Notes under the pieces: model-generated | What the model saw: only the letters and a program-made list of their open reading frames with translations | Told to the model about the DNA's origin: nothing | The model's database searches: none | Part shown: positions 35,366 through 44,964 of the stretch, in pieces | Layout: each line of letters opens with the position of its first letter | Numbering within the stretch: the stretch's first letter is position 1 | Assembly (NCBI GenBank): GCA_030148425.1 | Contig: JASBTM010000017.1 | Coordinates: 744,001-808,000 of the forward strand | Length of the DNA stretch: 64,000 nt | Reading direction: 5' to 3' | Source: Hyphomicrobium sp. | GTDB lineage: Bacteria > Pseudomonadota > Alphaproteobacteria > Rhizobiales > Hyphomicrobiaceae | Translations under genes and position numbers: made by a program

Positions 35366-36702
35366 TGTCGCCAAAGATCCCGCTTACAACGCCGCGTTCG
35401 TCGGCAGTATTTGACGATTATACACTCTCAGAGATCCGCCGGGCCGCAGCGACCGGCATCTACGATATCCGTGGCGGCGGCGCGAAACGACGCGTTCCGC
35501 ATTTCGATGATCTTCTGTTCCTCGGAGCTTCCGTCTCGCGCTATCCGCTCGAGGGCTACCGCGAGAAGTGCTCCACGACGGTGACGCTTGGAACGCGCTT
35601 TGCCAAGAAGCCGATCGAACTCAAGATCCCGATCACGATTGCGGGCATGAGCTTCGGCGCACTCTCGGCGAACGCCAAGGAAGCGCTCGGTCGCGGCGCA
35701 TCGATCGCTGGCACGTCCACCACGACGGGCGACGGCGGCATGACGCCGGAAGAACGCGGACAATCGAAGACGCTTGTCTATCAATATCTGCCTTCGCGCT
35801 ACGGCATGAACCCGGACGACCTTCGCAAAGCCGATGCCATCGAAATCGTCGTTGGCCAAGGTGCGAAGCCCGGCGGCGGCGGCATGCTTCTCGGTCAAAA
35901 GATTTCCGATCGCGTCGCGGAGATGCGCAACCTGCCGAAGGGCATCGACCAGCGTTCGGCATGCCGTCACCCGGATTGGACCGGACCGGACGATCTCGAA
36001 ATCAAGATCCTTGAGCTTCGCGAGATCACCGGCTGGGAGAAGCCGATCTATATTAAGGTCGGCGGTACGCGTCCCTACTACGACGTCGCTCTTGCGGTCA
36101 AAGCGGGCGCGGACGTCATCGTCCTCGACGGTATGCAGGGCGGCACCGCGGCGACGCAGGAAGTCTTCATCGAGCATGTCGGCCTGCCGACGCTGGCCTG
36201 CATCCGGCCCGCCGTACAAGCGTTGCAGGATCTCGGCATGCATCGCAAAGTGCAGCTCATCGTTTCAGGCGGCATTCGCAATGGCGCAGACGTCGCCAAA
36301 GCTCTTGCTCTCGGTGCAGACGCCGTCTCGATCGGCATCGCGGCGCTTGCCGCGTTGGGCGATAACGATCCGGCGCTTGAGGCCGAATACGAGAAGCTCG
36401 GTACGCGCGCCGGCTGCTACGACGACTGGCATGAAGGCCGCGATCCTGCGGGCATCACGACGCAAGACCCTGAACTCTCAAAGCGTCTCGATCCGGTCCG
36501 TGCAGGACGGCGTCTCGCGAATTACCTCAAGGTCATGACGCTCGAAGTGCAGACCATCGCGCGCGCTGCCGGTCACAACAACATTCACAATCTGGAGCCG
36601 GAAGACCTCTGTGCCTTGACGATCGAGGCGGCCGCCATGGCGCGGGTGCCCTTGGCCGGAACGGCTTGGATACCAGGCGTAACTGGGGCGGGCGGCTTTT
36701 AA
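35365..36702 (+). CDS. mgsC: N-methylglutamate synthase subunit C (FMN glutamate-synthase-like)
   Basis: The ATG at 35365 overlaps the mgsB stop and gives 445 residues. It resembles the FMN-binding TIM barrel of glutamate synthase: ITIAGMSFGALSANAKEALG, GQGAKPGGGGMLLG, VIVLDGMQGGTAATQEVF, IVSGGIRNGADVAKALALGA. It reductively transfers the released methylamine to form N-methylglutamate. The stop codon lies inside a terminator hairpin (36690-36716). A longer frame from 35209 overlaps mgsB and is not used. Confidence 0.93.
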   Translation: MSPKIPLTTPRSSAVFDDYTLSEIRRAAATGIYDIRGGGAKRRVPHFDDLLFLGASVSRYPLEGYREKCSTTVTLGTRFAKKPIELKIPITIAGMSFGALSANAKEALGRGASIAGTSTTTGDGGMTPEERGQSKTLVYQYLPSRYGMNPDDLRKADAIEIVVGQGAKPGGGGMLLGQKISDRVAEMRNLPKGIDQRSACRHPDWTGPDDLEIKILELREITGWEKPIYIKVGGTRPYYDVALAVKAGADVIVLDGMQGGTAATQEVFIEHVGLPTLACIRPAVQALQDLGMHRKVQLIVSGGIRNGADVAKALALGADAVSIGIAALAALGDNDPALEAEYEKLGTRAGCYDDWHEGRDPAGITTQDPELSKRLDPVRAGRRLANYLKVMTLEVQTIARAAGHNNIHNLEPEDLCALTIEAAAMARVPLAGTAWIPGVTGAGGF

Positions 36703-36716
36703 GCCGCCCCTTTTTT
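36690..36716 (+). terminator. Intrinsic terminator overlapping the mgsC stop codon
   Basis: Stem gggcggctt (36690-36698) pairs with aagccgccc (36701-36709), followed by C and six T residues (36711-36716). The mgsC TAA (36700-36702) sits in the loop and descending arm, so ribosomes finishing mgsC would disrupt the hairpin. It lies 51 bases before gmaS and would reduce read-through. Confidence 0.8.
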
Positions 36717-36767
36717 CACCTGATCGCAAAAAAAGCAAACGAAGCACAAGTATTGAGGACAGACAGG

Positions 36768-38075
36768 ATGGCTCAGGATCTCGCCCAGCTCGCGAAAGAG
36801 CGCGGCATTCGCTACTTCATGATTTCTTATACGGACCTTTTCGGTTCGCAGCGTGCCAAGCTTGTTCCCGCCTCCGCTATCGCCGAGATGCAAAAGGACG
36901 GCGCCGGATTTGCGGGTTTCGCGACGTGGCTCGACATGACGCCTGCTCATCCAGATCTCTTCGGATTGCCGGACGCTGCGTCGGTCATTCAGTTGCCGTG
37001 GAAAAAAGACGTTGCCTGGGTCGCCGCCGATTGCGTCATGGAAGACAAGCACGTCGCGCAGGCGCCGCGCGTCGTCCTCAAGAAGCTTATGGCGGAAGCT
37101 GCCGAGCTGGGTCTCTACGTGAAGACCGGCGTCGAATGCGAGTTTTTCCTGATTTCGCCCGACGGCTCGGAAATCTCCGATGACAAAGACAATGCAGCGA
37201 AGCCTTGCTACGACCAGCAGGCTCTCATGCGGCGCTATGATGTGATCGCGGAAATTTGCGACGCCATGCTCGAACTCGGCTGGGGTCCGTATCAGAACGA
37301 CCATGAAGACGCGAACGGCCAGTTCGAAATGAACTGGAACTTCGACGATGCGCTCATCACAGCCGACCGTCATTCGTTCTTCAAATTTATGGCGCGGTCT
37401 ATTGCGGAGAAGCATGGCCTGCGCGCGACGTTCATGCCGAAGCCGTTCGCTGGCCTTACCGGTAACGGTTGCCACGCCCACATTTCCGTGTGGGACAAGG
37501 ATGGCAAGACCAACATGTTCTACGATGGGACGGATGAAATGGGGCTCTCTCAGCAGGGCTATCATTTTCTCGGCGGCATCATGAAACATGCAGAAGCGTT
37601 GGCCGCGATCACGAACCCGACCGTCAACTCGTACAAGCGCATCAATGCTCCGCGCACCATTTCCGGCGCGACTTGGTCGCCCAACACGGTGACGTGGACG
37701 GGCAACAACCGCACCCACATGGTTCGCGTTCCGGGCAAGGGCCGTTTCGAGTTGCGTCTGCCGGATGGCGCCGCCAATCCCTACCTGCTTCAAGCCGTGA
37801 TTATCGCTGCTGGTCTCGATGGCATTCGCAGCAAAGCCGATCCCGGCAAGCGCCTCGACATCGACATGTATCAGCTCGGCCATACGGTGACGGACGCTCC
37901 GCGCCTGCCGCTTAATCTGCTCGATGCCCTACGGGCATTCGACAAGGACGCTTCCCTCAAAAGCGCACTCGGCGACGAGTTTTCGAATGCCTACATTAAA
38001 CTGAAGACCACCAGTTGGAATTCCTACTGTTCCCACTTCACGGACTGGGAACGGGTTAATACCCTCGACTGCTAA
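36768..38075 (+). CDS. gmaS: Gamma-glutamylmethylamide synthetase
   Basis: The ATG at 36768 (MAQDLAQLAKERGIRYF), with GAGGA 8 bases before it, gives 435 residues. It belongs to the glutamine synthetase superfamily: VECEFFLISPDG, GQFEMNWNFDDAL, GNGCHAHISVWD, and the terminal NSYCSHFTDWE, which is typical of GmaS. It condenses glutamate and methylamine using ATP, the first step of the indirect methylamine pathway. Context with mgsABC excludes ordinary GlnA. It is separated from mgsC by a terminator and followed by a strong one. Confidence 0.93.
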   Translation: MAQDLAQLAKERGIRYFMISYTDLFGSQRAKLVPASAIAEMQKDGAGFAGFATWLDMTPAHPDLFGLPDAASVIQLPWKKDVAWVAADCVMEDKHVAQAPRVVLKKLMAEAAELGLYVKTGVECEFFLISPDGSEISDDKDNAAKPCYDQQALMRRYDVIAEICDAMLELGWGPYQNDHEDANGQFEMNWNFDDALITADRHSFFKFMARSIAEKHGLRATFMPKPFAGLTGNGCHAHISVWDKDGKTNMFYDGTDEMGLSQQGYHFLGGIMKHAEALAAITNPTVNSYKRINAPRTISGATWSPNTVTWTGNNRTHMVRVPGKGRFELRLPDGAANPYLLQAVIIAAGLDGIRSKADPGKRLDIDMYQLGHTVTDAPRLPLNLLDALRAFDKDASLKSALGDEFSNAYIKLKTTSWNSYCSHFTDWERVNTLDC

Positions 38076-38101
38076 CGCTTGCGCATCCTTAAAGATTGAT
38101 T

Positions 38102-38129
38102 GCCCCGGCCTGTTGGCCGGGGCTTTTTT
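38102..38129 (+). terminator. Intrinsic terminator after gmaS
   Basis: gccccggcc (38102-38110), loop tgtt, ggccggggc (38115-38123), then six T residues. This is a textbook factor-independent terminator 27 bases after the gmaS stop and marks the end of the methylamine cluster. Confidence 0.92.
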
Positions 38130-38287
38130 GTCGAAGCTTAAGCATCTCGGCGTTTTGAACCCGCATTCCATTCGCAAAATGCGCAAATACGGCCGTTGTT
38201 CAGATGGAGCGGCTGTGGCAAGTTCCGGCCCATATTCATTTCATTGAGCGGCTCGCGTCGCCAAGCGACCGAGAAGGCCGAGTTCCG

Positions 38288-39460
38288 ATGTCGATAAAAT
38301 CCACCCGTGCCGCATGCGGCATCCGCGTGGTGGCCAGCACACTTTCCACTGCGGAAGCCGTTTCTGCCGCCCGCGCTGAACTTGCGGACGGTGTCTTTCA
38401 GCACATCATTGTTTTCTTCTCGAACAAGCACGATCCGAGCGCACTCATCGTTGCGCTTAAAGAGAACTTTCCAGACGTTACCGTTTCAGGGTGCAGCACC
38501 GCGGGCGAGGTCGGCCCCCTCGGAATGACTCAGGGTGGAATAGTTTTCATCGCATTTCCGGAAAAAGGCTTCCGCGTCATGAGCGAAGTCATTCCGGACA
38601 TCGCGAAAGGCGGAGTGGAGCGCGCATCCGAAATTGCCCGCCGCCTCAGGGTGCAGATGATCACCGGCGTTTCGCGCGCGGCGAAAGAAAACATTTTTGC
38701 GCTCGTGCTCGTCGACGGACTTTCCGATCGCGAGGAACCCTTGACGGCCGCCTTGCATTGGTCGCTCGATGACATGGAACTTGTCGGCGGCTCAGCAGGA
38801 GATGGCCTCGCCTTTCACAAGACGGCTCTCATCCACCGCGGCGAACTCATTCGCGGCGGGGCGATATTGTTCGTGATCGAGACTTCCTCGCCGTTTCGAG
38901 CCTTCAAGACACAGAATTTCGAGCCGACGCCTATCAAGCTCGTCGTCACAGCGGCCGACAGTGAAAACCGGATTGTGTACGACCTCAATGCGGAACCGGC
39001 AGCCAGCGAATACGCATCCGCTATCGGCGTGCGCGTCGAAGATCTCGGCCCGATGAACTTCGCAACCTTTCCGTTGGTCGTGAGGGTCGGCGGCGATTAT
39101 TACGGCCGCGCCATACGCAACATGAATCCCGACGGCAGCCTGTCGTTCCTTTGTGCCATCGACGAAGGTCTTGTTTTCACGGTAGGGCGGCCACGTGATA
39201 TGGTTCAGTCTACACTGGAAACGCTGAAGCACATTGATGCTGAACTAGGCGGTGTCGATTTCGTGCTGGGCTTCGATTGCATCCTGAGGCGGCTTGACGC
39301 CGAAACCGGGCAACTTCGCCGAAAGGTCGAAGAGATCTATGGCCGGTATGGGCTTGCCGGGTTTCACACCTACGGTGAGCAGTTCAATGCCATGCATCTC
39401 AATCAAACGCTGACCGGGATCGCGTTCTCGAAGCCGCACATTAAATCCGCGCTACCATGA
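38288..39460 (+). CDS. FIST-domain sensory protein
   Basis: The ATG at 38288 (MSIKSTRAACGIRVV) gives 390 residues. An upstream ATG at 38204 would add 28. The N-terminal ~200 residues match the FIST N domain (VTVSGCSTAGEVGPLGM, LDDMELVGGSAGDGL). The rest matches FIST C (LVVRVGGDYYGRAIRNMNPDG, VLGFDCILRRL). FIST domains are predicted small-ligand sensors. Its stop overlaps the histidine kinase start by 4 bases, so the two are made together and the FIST protein probably feeds the kinase. Confidence 0.85.
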   Translation: MSIKSTRAACGIRVVASTLSTAEAVSAARAELADGVFQHIIVFFSNKHDPSALIVALKENFPDVTVSGCSTAGEVGPLGMTQGGIVFIAFPEKGFRVMSEVIPDIAKGGVERASEIARRLRVQMITGVSRAAKENIFALVLVDGLSDREEPLTAALHWSLDDMELVGGSAGDGLAFHKTALIHRGELIRGGAILFVIETSSPFRAFKTQNFEPTPIKLVVTAADSENRIVYDLNAEPAASEYASAIGVRVEDLGPMNFATFPLVVRVGGDYYGRAIRNMNPDGSLSFLCAIDEGLVFTVGRPRDMVQSTLETLKHIDAELGGVDFVLGFDCILRRLDAETGQLRRKVEEIYGRYGLAGFHTYGEQFNAMHLNQTLTGIAFSKPHIKSALP

Positions 39461-40824
39461 ATGATGAAGACGATCCGTCAGAATATTCGACATCGCGGCA
39501 AGCCGATCTCAGGCGCGCCATCGATAAGCTGAGAAAGATCAATGCGGCGCTGATGAAGCGTGTCGAACGCTCGATGGACCAGCAGGCGAGTTCTTTTTCA
39601 CTGTTTCAGACCGCGATCAATCAGGAAGCGCAGATCCGGCGGCGTACTGAGGAGCTAAACCACGCCCTGACGAAGCTCGCCCACACGAATGTCGAGCTGA
39701 GCGAGGCGCGCGATGAAGCGGAACGCGCGAATGTTTTCAAGACGCGTTTTTTCACGGCTGTCGGACACGATCTTCTGCAGCCGTTGCACGCCGCGCGCCT
39801 GACGCTTTCCGAATTGACCGACGCGCAAAGCGACGCCGATCAGAAAAAACTGACGCTAAACATCTCGAATGCGCTCGTTAGCATCGAAGAGCTGCTGACG
39901 AGCATCCTCGATATTTCGAAGCTCGAAGCAGGAGTGTTCGTCCCGAACATACAGCCCGTCTCGCTCGGAGCGATTTTTGAGCAACTTGCCAACAGCGTCG
40001 AGCCCGTGACGCGGCGCAAGGGGCTTCGCTTTCTCTGGCGTCCGACAGATCTTGCGGTGAGTTCGGACCCGCTCATGTTGCGTCGGATCATACAAAATCT
40101 GCTCGCGAACGCGGCGCACTATACGGATAGCGGCGGGGTTTTGGTGGCGGCGCGTCCTCGCGGCAATGACGTCGCTATAGAGGTTTGGGATACCGGCCCC
40201 GGCATATTGCCCCAGGAGCAAAACCGGATCTTCGAAGAATTCCAGCGCGGAACGGCATCGGAGCGCGCGGGCGCAACGGGATTCGGACTAGGGCTTGCGA
40301 TCGTCCGGAGAATGTCCGATGCGCTCGGGCATCGTCTCGAGCTTCGGTCGCTGGTCGGGCATGGCTCGCGATTTTCCATTTTGGCCCCGTCCGCATCGGC
40401 GCCCCATGCACCGAAGACCGCGCGGTCCTCTCTTCATGACGAAAGCAGCTACTTCGCTGCGAAACAGGCTATCGTGGTCGACGACGATCTGACGGTGCTT
40501 GGCGCGATGCAGACGCTTCTCTTACGGTGGGGCGTGGACGTCAGACCGGCGAGAGATCTCGAAGACGTCGATGATATTCTCGCCGATCCGACCTTTCGGC
40601 CGGCGATCATTCTCGCGGATTATCATCTCGATGAAGGCATCTATGGGCTTGATGTCGTCGAACGCATACGAAAGCGCTTGGCGTCGGACATTCCCGCCGT
40701 CCTGATCACGGCCGACCGAACGGAGGCGGCCGCAGAGGCCGCACAACGCTTGCACTGCGAGCTGCTTCTCAAACCCGTCAGACCCGGCGAATTGCGAGCG
40801 CTGATGAAGCACTTGCTCGGCTGA
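39457..40824 (+). CDS. Hybrid histidine kinase
   Basis: A 455-residue cytoplasmic protein without membrane helices. An N-terminal coiled coil (about 15-95) leads into HisKA with the phosphoacceptor H104 (AVGHDLLQPLHA). The HATPase domain spans about 200-310 (NLLANAAHY, DTGPGI, GFGLGLAIV). A C-terminal receiver spans about 337-455 with D388 (IILADYHLDEG) and K437 (LLLKPV). It resembles the FIST-associated kinases of proteobacteria. The convergent LuxR-type regulator is a likely partner. Confidence 0.9.
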   Translation: MNDEDDPSEYSTSRQADLRRAIDKLRKINAALMKRVERSMDQQASSFSLFQTAINQEAQIRRRTEELNHALTKLAHTNVELSEARDEAERANVFKTRFFTAVGHDLLQPLHAARLTLSELTDAQSDADQKKLTLNISNALVSIEELLTSILDISKLEAGVFVPNIQPVSLGAIFEQLANSVEPVTRRKGLRFLWRPTDLAVSSDPLMLRRIIQNLLANAAHYTDSGGVLVAARPRGNDVAIEVWDTGPGILPQEQNRIFEEFQRGTASERAGATGFGLGLAIVRRMSDALGHRLELRSLVGHGSRFSILAPSASAPHAPKTARSSLHDESSYFAAKQAIVVDDDLTVLGAMQTLLLRWGVDVRPARDLEDVDDILADPTFRPAIILADYHLDEGIYGLDVVERIRKRLASDIPAVLITADRTEAAAEAAQRLHCELLLKPVRPGELRALMKHLLG

Positions 40825-40836
40825 AGGCGATGTCCA

Positions 40837-41508
40837 TCAGCTGCCGTTGGCGTCGCCAAGGATGATACTGAAATCAATTTTCTGCGCTTCAATCACCGCT
40901 TGTGTGCGCGATGACACGTTGAGCTTGCGAAGGATCTCGGAGACGTGAGCTTTCACGGTTGTTTCTTCGATCTGCAGTTCGTGCGCGATCTGCTTGTTCA
41001 GAAGCCCCTGACGCAGCATCCTGAGCACGCTCAGCTGCTTTGGCGTTAGCGATCTCAAACGACGGACGACGTCGCTACGCGTTTCAGACGTCGGCATCTC
41101 AGGCGGCCGATATCCTTTCGGCAGCGTCAGCGACCCCTCAAGCACATCTTTGATCGCCTCGGCGATTTCACTCCGATCTGCAGATTTCGAAATGAAACCT
41201 GCCGCGCCATAACGCATGACGTCCTGGACGATGCGCGGATCCTCGAGCGCGGAAACGACAACGATCGGCAACCGCGGATAGAGCGTTCTTAGCTCGAGAA
41301 GCCCGTCAAATCCGCGGATGCCCGGTAATGCCAGATCAAGCAAGACAATATCAAAAGGCGTTCCTGTGCTGAGACGGTCCTTTGCCGCCTCGAGGGAAAT
41401 TGCGGAGTGGGCAATCGTGTCAGGGAACGCGGTGGAAATGGCTCTTTGAAGGGCTTCAACAAAGAGGGGGTGATCATCAACGATTAATATGTGCGCCGGC
41501 ACAGACAA
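40837..41508 (-). CDS. LuxR/NarL-type response regulator
   Basis: I prefer the TTG at 41508, which has a GGAGG site 5 bases upstream and gives 223 residues starting MSVPAHILIVDDHP. A GTG at 41604 would add 32 residues ahead of the receiver. The receiver has D11-D12, phosphoacceptor D58 (IVLLDLALPG) and a Lys in FISKSA. The C-terminal helix-turn-helix is LTPKQLSVLRMLRQG...KQIAHEL. It is convergent with the kinase, 12 bases apart. It also follows hrpB on the minus strand by 240 bases. Confidence 0.88.
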   Translation of the reverse strand: MSVPAHILIVDDHPLFVEALQRAISTAFPDTIAHSAISLEAAKDRLSTGTPFDIVLLDLALPGIRGFDGLLELRTLYPRLPIVVVSALEDPRIVQDVMRYGAAGFISKSADRSEIAEAIKDVLEGSLTLPKGYRPPEMPTSETRSDVVRRLRSLTPKQLSVLRMLRQGLLNKQIAHELQIEETTVKAHVSEILRKLNVSSRTQAVIEAQKIDFSIILGDANGS

Positions 41509-41748
41509 GTTAACCTCCAGAATGCCGCCAAGATCCGCGCTGCGGATGCCTGACGTAGAAGCGTGGATGCCGCTATCCTGCGGCAAACGAACGCAGAATT
41601 GCACTTAACTCCTGAAGCTCGACCGCAACAAACACGACTTTGGTCGTAAACCTATTCAAACCGAAGTGAGCAATAAGAACTCACCCCTGGTTAATGTAGG
41701 TGTTTGCCGTAACTTCTCACCTGTCGTTTTCGACGGCGCAATGTGCGT

Positions 41749-44220
41749 TCATATCGTGCGCGGTTTTGCGCGCGCAGTCGGCAAAGCCGCCGCAGGTTCT
41801 TCCGGCCAATAATGCTTTGGGTACTGTCCACGCATGTCGGCTCTCACCGCTCGCCAGGAGCCCGTCCAAAAACCGGGTAAGTCACGCGTGATCTGAATCG
41901 GTCGGTGTGCGGGCGACAAAAGATGCAATGTGAGGGGCAATCTGCCCCTCGCGATCGCGGGATGTTCCTTTAGTCCGAACAACTCTTGAACGCGGATGTG
42001 CAGTGCGGGGGCATCTTCCACGTCATAGTCGAGCGCATGACGATTGCCGGTCGGAGCGGTGAAATGCGTCGGCGCTTCCTCATCGAGGCGAATCCGCAGC
42101 TGCCGCGGCAGCAGAGATGCGATGGCGTTCTCCAGCGTTTCCGAGTTCACCTCCGACGCGCGCGATTTTCCGGCGAGAAATGGCGCCAGCCAGTCCTCGA
42201 CCGAAGACGAAAGCGCATTGTCGGAGAGATCGGGCCACGTCTCATCGCCCCGGCGCAAAAACGCGACGCGATTGCGGAGCTGCAGCAGCGATTTTGTCCA
42301 TTGAAGCGACGCAATCCCGAGATCTGCGAGACCGCGAGCTAGAATTGCAGTCGTATCGTCGTCGTCGCGAAGAGCGCGTGGCTCGGACTTCAGAGCGATG
42401 GCGCCAAGACTACGCACATGCCGCGCCCGTACTGCGCGCGCTTCCTTATCGAACACGATTTCATCGCGCATCTTTATCGCATCGGACGCGATACTCTCGA
42501 TCTCGTCCTCGGCAGTTGCGGCCGCGAGCAGGATGCGGGTTGCAGCAGCCCTCCCGTGCATCTCGGCGACGACGATGTAGGGCGCCGATGCCAGATGCTG
42601 AGCATCGTCGATCTGACCTGCACGGCCATTCGCAAGCTGGAAGCTGCCGCGCTTTCCGCGATTCTTCGCGATGCGATCAGGATAGGCGAGCGCAAGCAAT
42701 GCGGCCGGAGACATATCGTTGTCATGCCGGTCCGCTTTGCCGGCGGAACGCGCCCATTGGCGTGCGAGCATGCGCATGCTTTCGGCGCGCTTCGACCGGT
42801 CGCGGCGAAAATTCTCGAGGCGCACGCCGAGATCGACGTCATTTCCGCCCATGCCGCGCTCGACCAGGATTGCGGCGATCTCGGCGGCGGCATCTGCATG
42901 GCCATATTCTCCCGCCTTTAAAATCATGCGGGCGAGACGGGGAGGAAGCGGCAGCGTGCGGAGCTTGCGTCCTTCGTCGGTGAGGCGTCCATCGTGGTCC
43001 AGCGCGCCGATCGCCTGAAGACTCGAGCGCGCGGCGGCGATTGCCCCGTCTGACGGCGGATCCAACCAAGAGAGAGCTCGCGGATCGTTCGCACCCCATT
43101 CGGCGCTATCGAGCAGCAAGCTTGATAGATCGGCGGAGCGGATTTCCGGCGCCGGGAAAGGAAGAAGGCCCTGCGTCTCGGGCTCGTCCCACAGCCGATA
43201 GCAAATACCCGGCTCCGTCCGACCGGCGCGGCCGCGGCGTTGGTCTGCGGATGAGCGAGAGACGCGAATGGTTTCCAGTCTCGTCACACCGACGTCAGGC
43301 TCGTAGCGCGGCACGCGGGCGACGCCGCTGTCGATGACGACGCGGACACCCTCAATCGTAATCGATGTCTCCGCGATTGCCGTTGCGAGTACGATTTTAC
43401 GGCGACCAGATTGCGCGGGCGAAATGGCGCGATCTTGCGTTGATGCATCGAGGCCACCGAAAAGCGGCACGATCTCGACGTTCGATGGGAGTTCTTGCTC
43501 GCGCAGGCGATCAGCCACGCGCGTGATCTCGCCTTGTCCGGGGAGAAACACGAGAATGGATCCGCTGTCCTTCGCGACCGCACGGCGCACGGCATCCACG
43601 ACGTCATCGTCAAGGCGCGCCGCGCGACGGCCGAGATATCGCGTCTCGATAGGAAAAGCCCGGCCTTCGCTCTCGATGACAGGTGCGTCACCGAGCAATG
43701 TCGATACGGCGTTTGCCTCAAGCGTCGCGGACATCACGAGTATCTTGAGGTCGGGCCGCAGCGCGGAGCGGGTGTCGAGCGCCAATGCGAGACCCAAGTC
43801 GGCATCAAGCGAGCGCTCGTGGAATTCGTCGAAAAGGACAGCCGCGACACCCTTCAGCTCAGGGTCGTCGAGGATCATACGGGTAAAGACGCCCTCGGTT
43901 ACGACTTCGATAGCCACGCGCGCGCTCGTCTTGGAATTGAGCCGCGCGCGTAAGCCTAACTCTTCGCCGAGAGGGCTGCCCATTGTCGCGGCCATGCGTT
44001 CGGCGGCTGCTCGCGCTGCTATCCGGCGAGGCTCAAGCACGAGGATTTTTCCATCCGAGCGCCACGACTCGTCGAGCAGTGCCAGCGGCACGCGCGTCGT
44101 CTTGCCGGCACCGGGCGCCGCGACAAGCACGGCTGCGCCGTCCGCGCGGAGGGCGCTGCGAACATCATCGAGCACGGCATCGATCGGCAATGGCTCGGCT
44201 AGGCGGCGGCGGTCAATCAT
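41749..44220 (-). CDS. hrpB: ATP-dependent helicase HrpB
   Basis: An 823-residue DEAH-type helicase. Walker A GAGKTT is at 37-42, the DEFH box at 131-134 and the SAT motif at 164-166. Motif VI is SADQRRGRAGRTEPG. The C-terminal HrpB-specific region ends with the characteristic HLLSPAHRPIQITRDLPGFW. HrpB in other bacteria is a nucleic-acid helicase of unsettled role. It is downstream of rpe by 45 bases and may be co-transcribed. Confidence 0.95.
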   Translation of the reverse strand: MIDRRRLAEPLPIDAVLDDVRSALRADGAAVLVAAPGAGKTTRVPLALLDESWRSDGKILVLEPRRIAARAAAERMAATMGSPLGEELGLRARLNSKTSARVAIEVVTEGVFTRMILDDPELKGVAAVLFDEFHERSLDADLGLALALDTRSALRPDLKILVMSATLEANAVSTLLGDAPVIESEGRAFPIETRYLGRRAARLDDDVVDAVRRAVAKDSGSILVFLPGQGEITRVADRLREQELPSNVEIVPLFGGLDASTQDRAISPAQSGRRKIVLATAIAETSITIEGVRVVIDSGVARVPRYEPDVGVTRLETIRVSRSSADQRRGRAGRTEPGICYRLWDEPETQGLLPFPAPEIRSADLSSLLLDSAEWGANDPRALSWLDPPSDGAIAAARSSLQAIGALDHDGRLTDEGRKLRTLPLPPRLARMILKAGEYGHADAAAEIAAILVERGMGGNDVDLGVRLENFRRDRSKRAESMRMLARQWARSAGKADRHDNDMSPAALLALAYPDRIAKNRGKRGSFQLANGRAGQIDDAQHLASAPYIVVAEMHGRAAATRILLAAATAEDEIESIASDAIKMRDEIVFDKEARAVRARHVRSLGAIALKSEPRALRDDDDTTAILARGLADLGIASLQWTKSLLQLRNRVAFLRRGDETWPDLSDNALSSSVEDWLAPFLAGKSRASEVNSETLENAIASLLPRQLRIRLDEEAPTHFTAPTGNRHALDYDVEDAPALHIRVQELFGLKEHPAIARGRLPLTLHLLSPAHRPIQITRDLPGFWTGSWRAVRADMRGQYPKHYWPEEPAAALPTARAKPRTI

Positions 44221-44265
44221 GGCCGGAGGAGATACGCGGCCCCACCGCTAAATCAAGCGTTCTTG

Positions 44266-44940
44266 CTAGGCCGCAGACGCCGCAGCCTTGCGGATGGCTT
44301 CGATGTTGGCGCGATAACTCGCTTCGGTACCACCTTTGAAGACCGCCGAACCCGCGACAAGGACATTGGCGCCCGCCTCCGCGACGAGAGGTGCGGTCTC
44401 GGGCGTGACACCGCCGTCGACTTCGATGTCGATCGGCCGCGATCCGACCATCGCCTTCACCCGCCGGATCTTGTCCACGACTGCGGGAATGAAGGATTGC
44501 CCGCCGAAGCCGGGATTGACGCTCATCAGCAAAATGAGATCGAGACGATCGAGAACATATTCGATCACGTTCTCGGGCGTGGAGGGATTGAGTGAAACGC
44601 CTGCCTTCTTTCCCAGCGCGCGAATGGCCTGCAGAGAGCGATCGAGATGGGGACCAGCTTCGGCGTGGACCGTGATGATGTCGGCGCCGGCCGCTGCAAA
44701 ATCCGCGAGATAGGGATCGACGGGCGCAATCATCAAATGCACGTCGAAGATTTTCTTCGAAGCGCCGCGGACGGCTTTGATGACGGGCGCTCCGTAGGTG
44801 ATGTTCGGAACGAAGTGACCATCCATCACATCGCAATGAATCCAGTCGGCGCCAGCGGCATCGACGGATCTGATCTCGTCTCCGAGCTTGCCGAAGTCAG
44901 CGGAGAGAATGGACGGAGCAATGATGATCGGGCGCGACAC
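44266..44940 (-). CDS. rpe: Ribulose-phosphate 3-epimerase
   Basis: A 224-residue TIM-barrel protein starting at GTG. Family blocks are intact: [48 protein letters not shown]. It interconverts ribulose 5-phosphate and xylulose 5-phosphate. It is 24 bases after prkB and supplies that enzyme with ribulose 5-phosphate. Confidence 0.96.
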   Translation of the reverse strand: MSRPIIIAPSILSADFGKLGDEIRSVDAAGADWIHCDVMDGHFVPNITYGAPVIKAVRGASKKIFDVHLMIAPVDPYLADFAAAGADIITVHAEAGPHLDRSLQAIRALGKKAGVSLNPSTPENVIEYVLDRLDLILLMSVNPGFGGQSFIPAVVDKIRRVKAMVGSRPIDIEVDGGVTPETAPLVAEAGANVLVAGSAVFKGGTEASYRANIEAIRKAAASAA

Positions 44941-44964
44941 GGAAGACCTTTCGAATGAGTTCGC

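Noticed and set aside
43334-44251. Rightward frame of 305 residues
   Set aside because: Antisense shadow of hrpB, low-complexity Ser/Arg-rich sequence.
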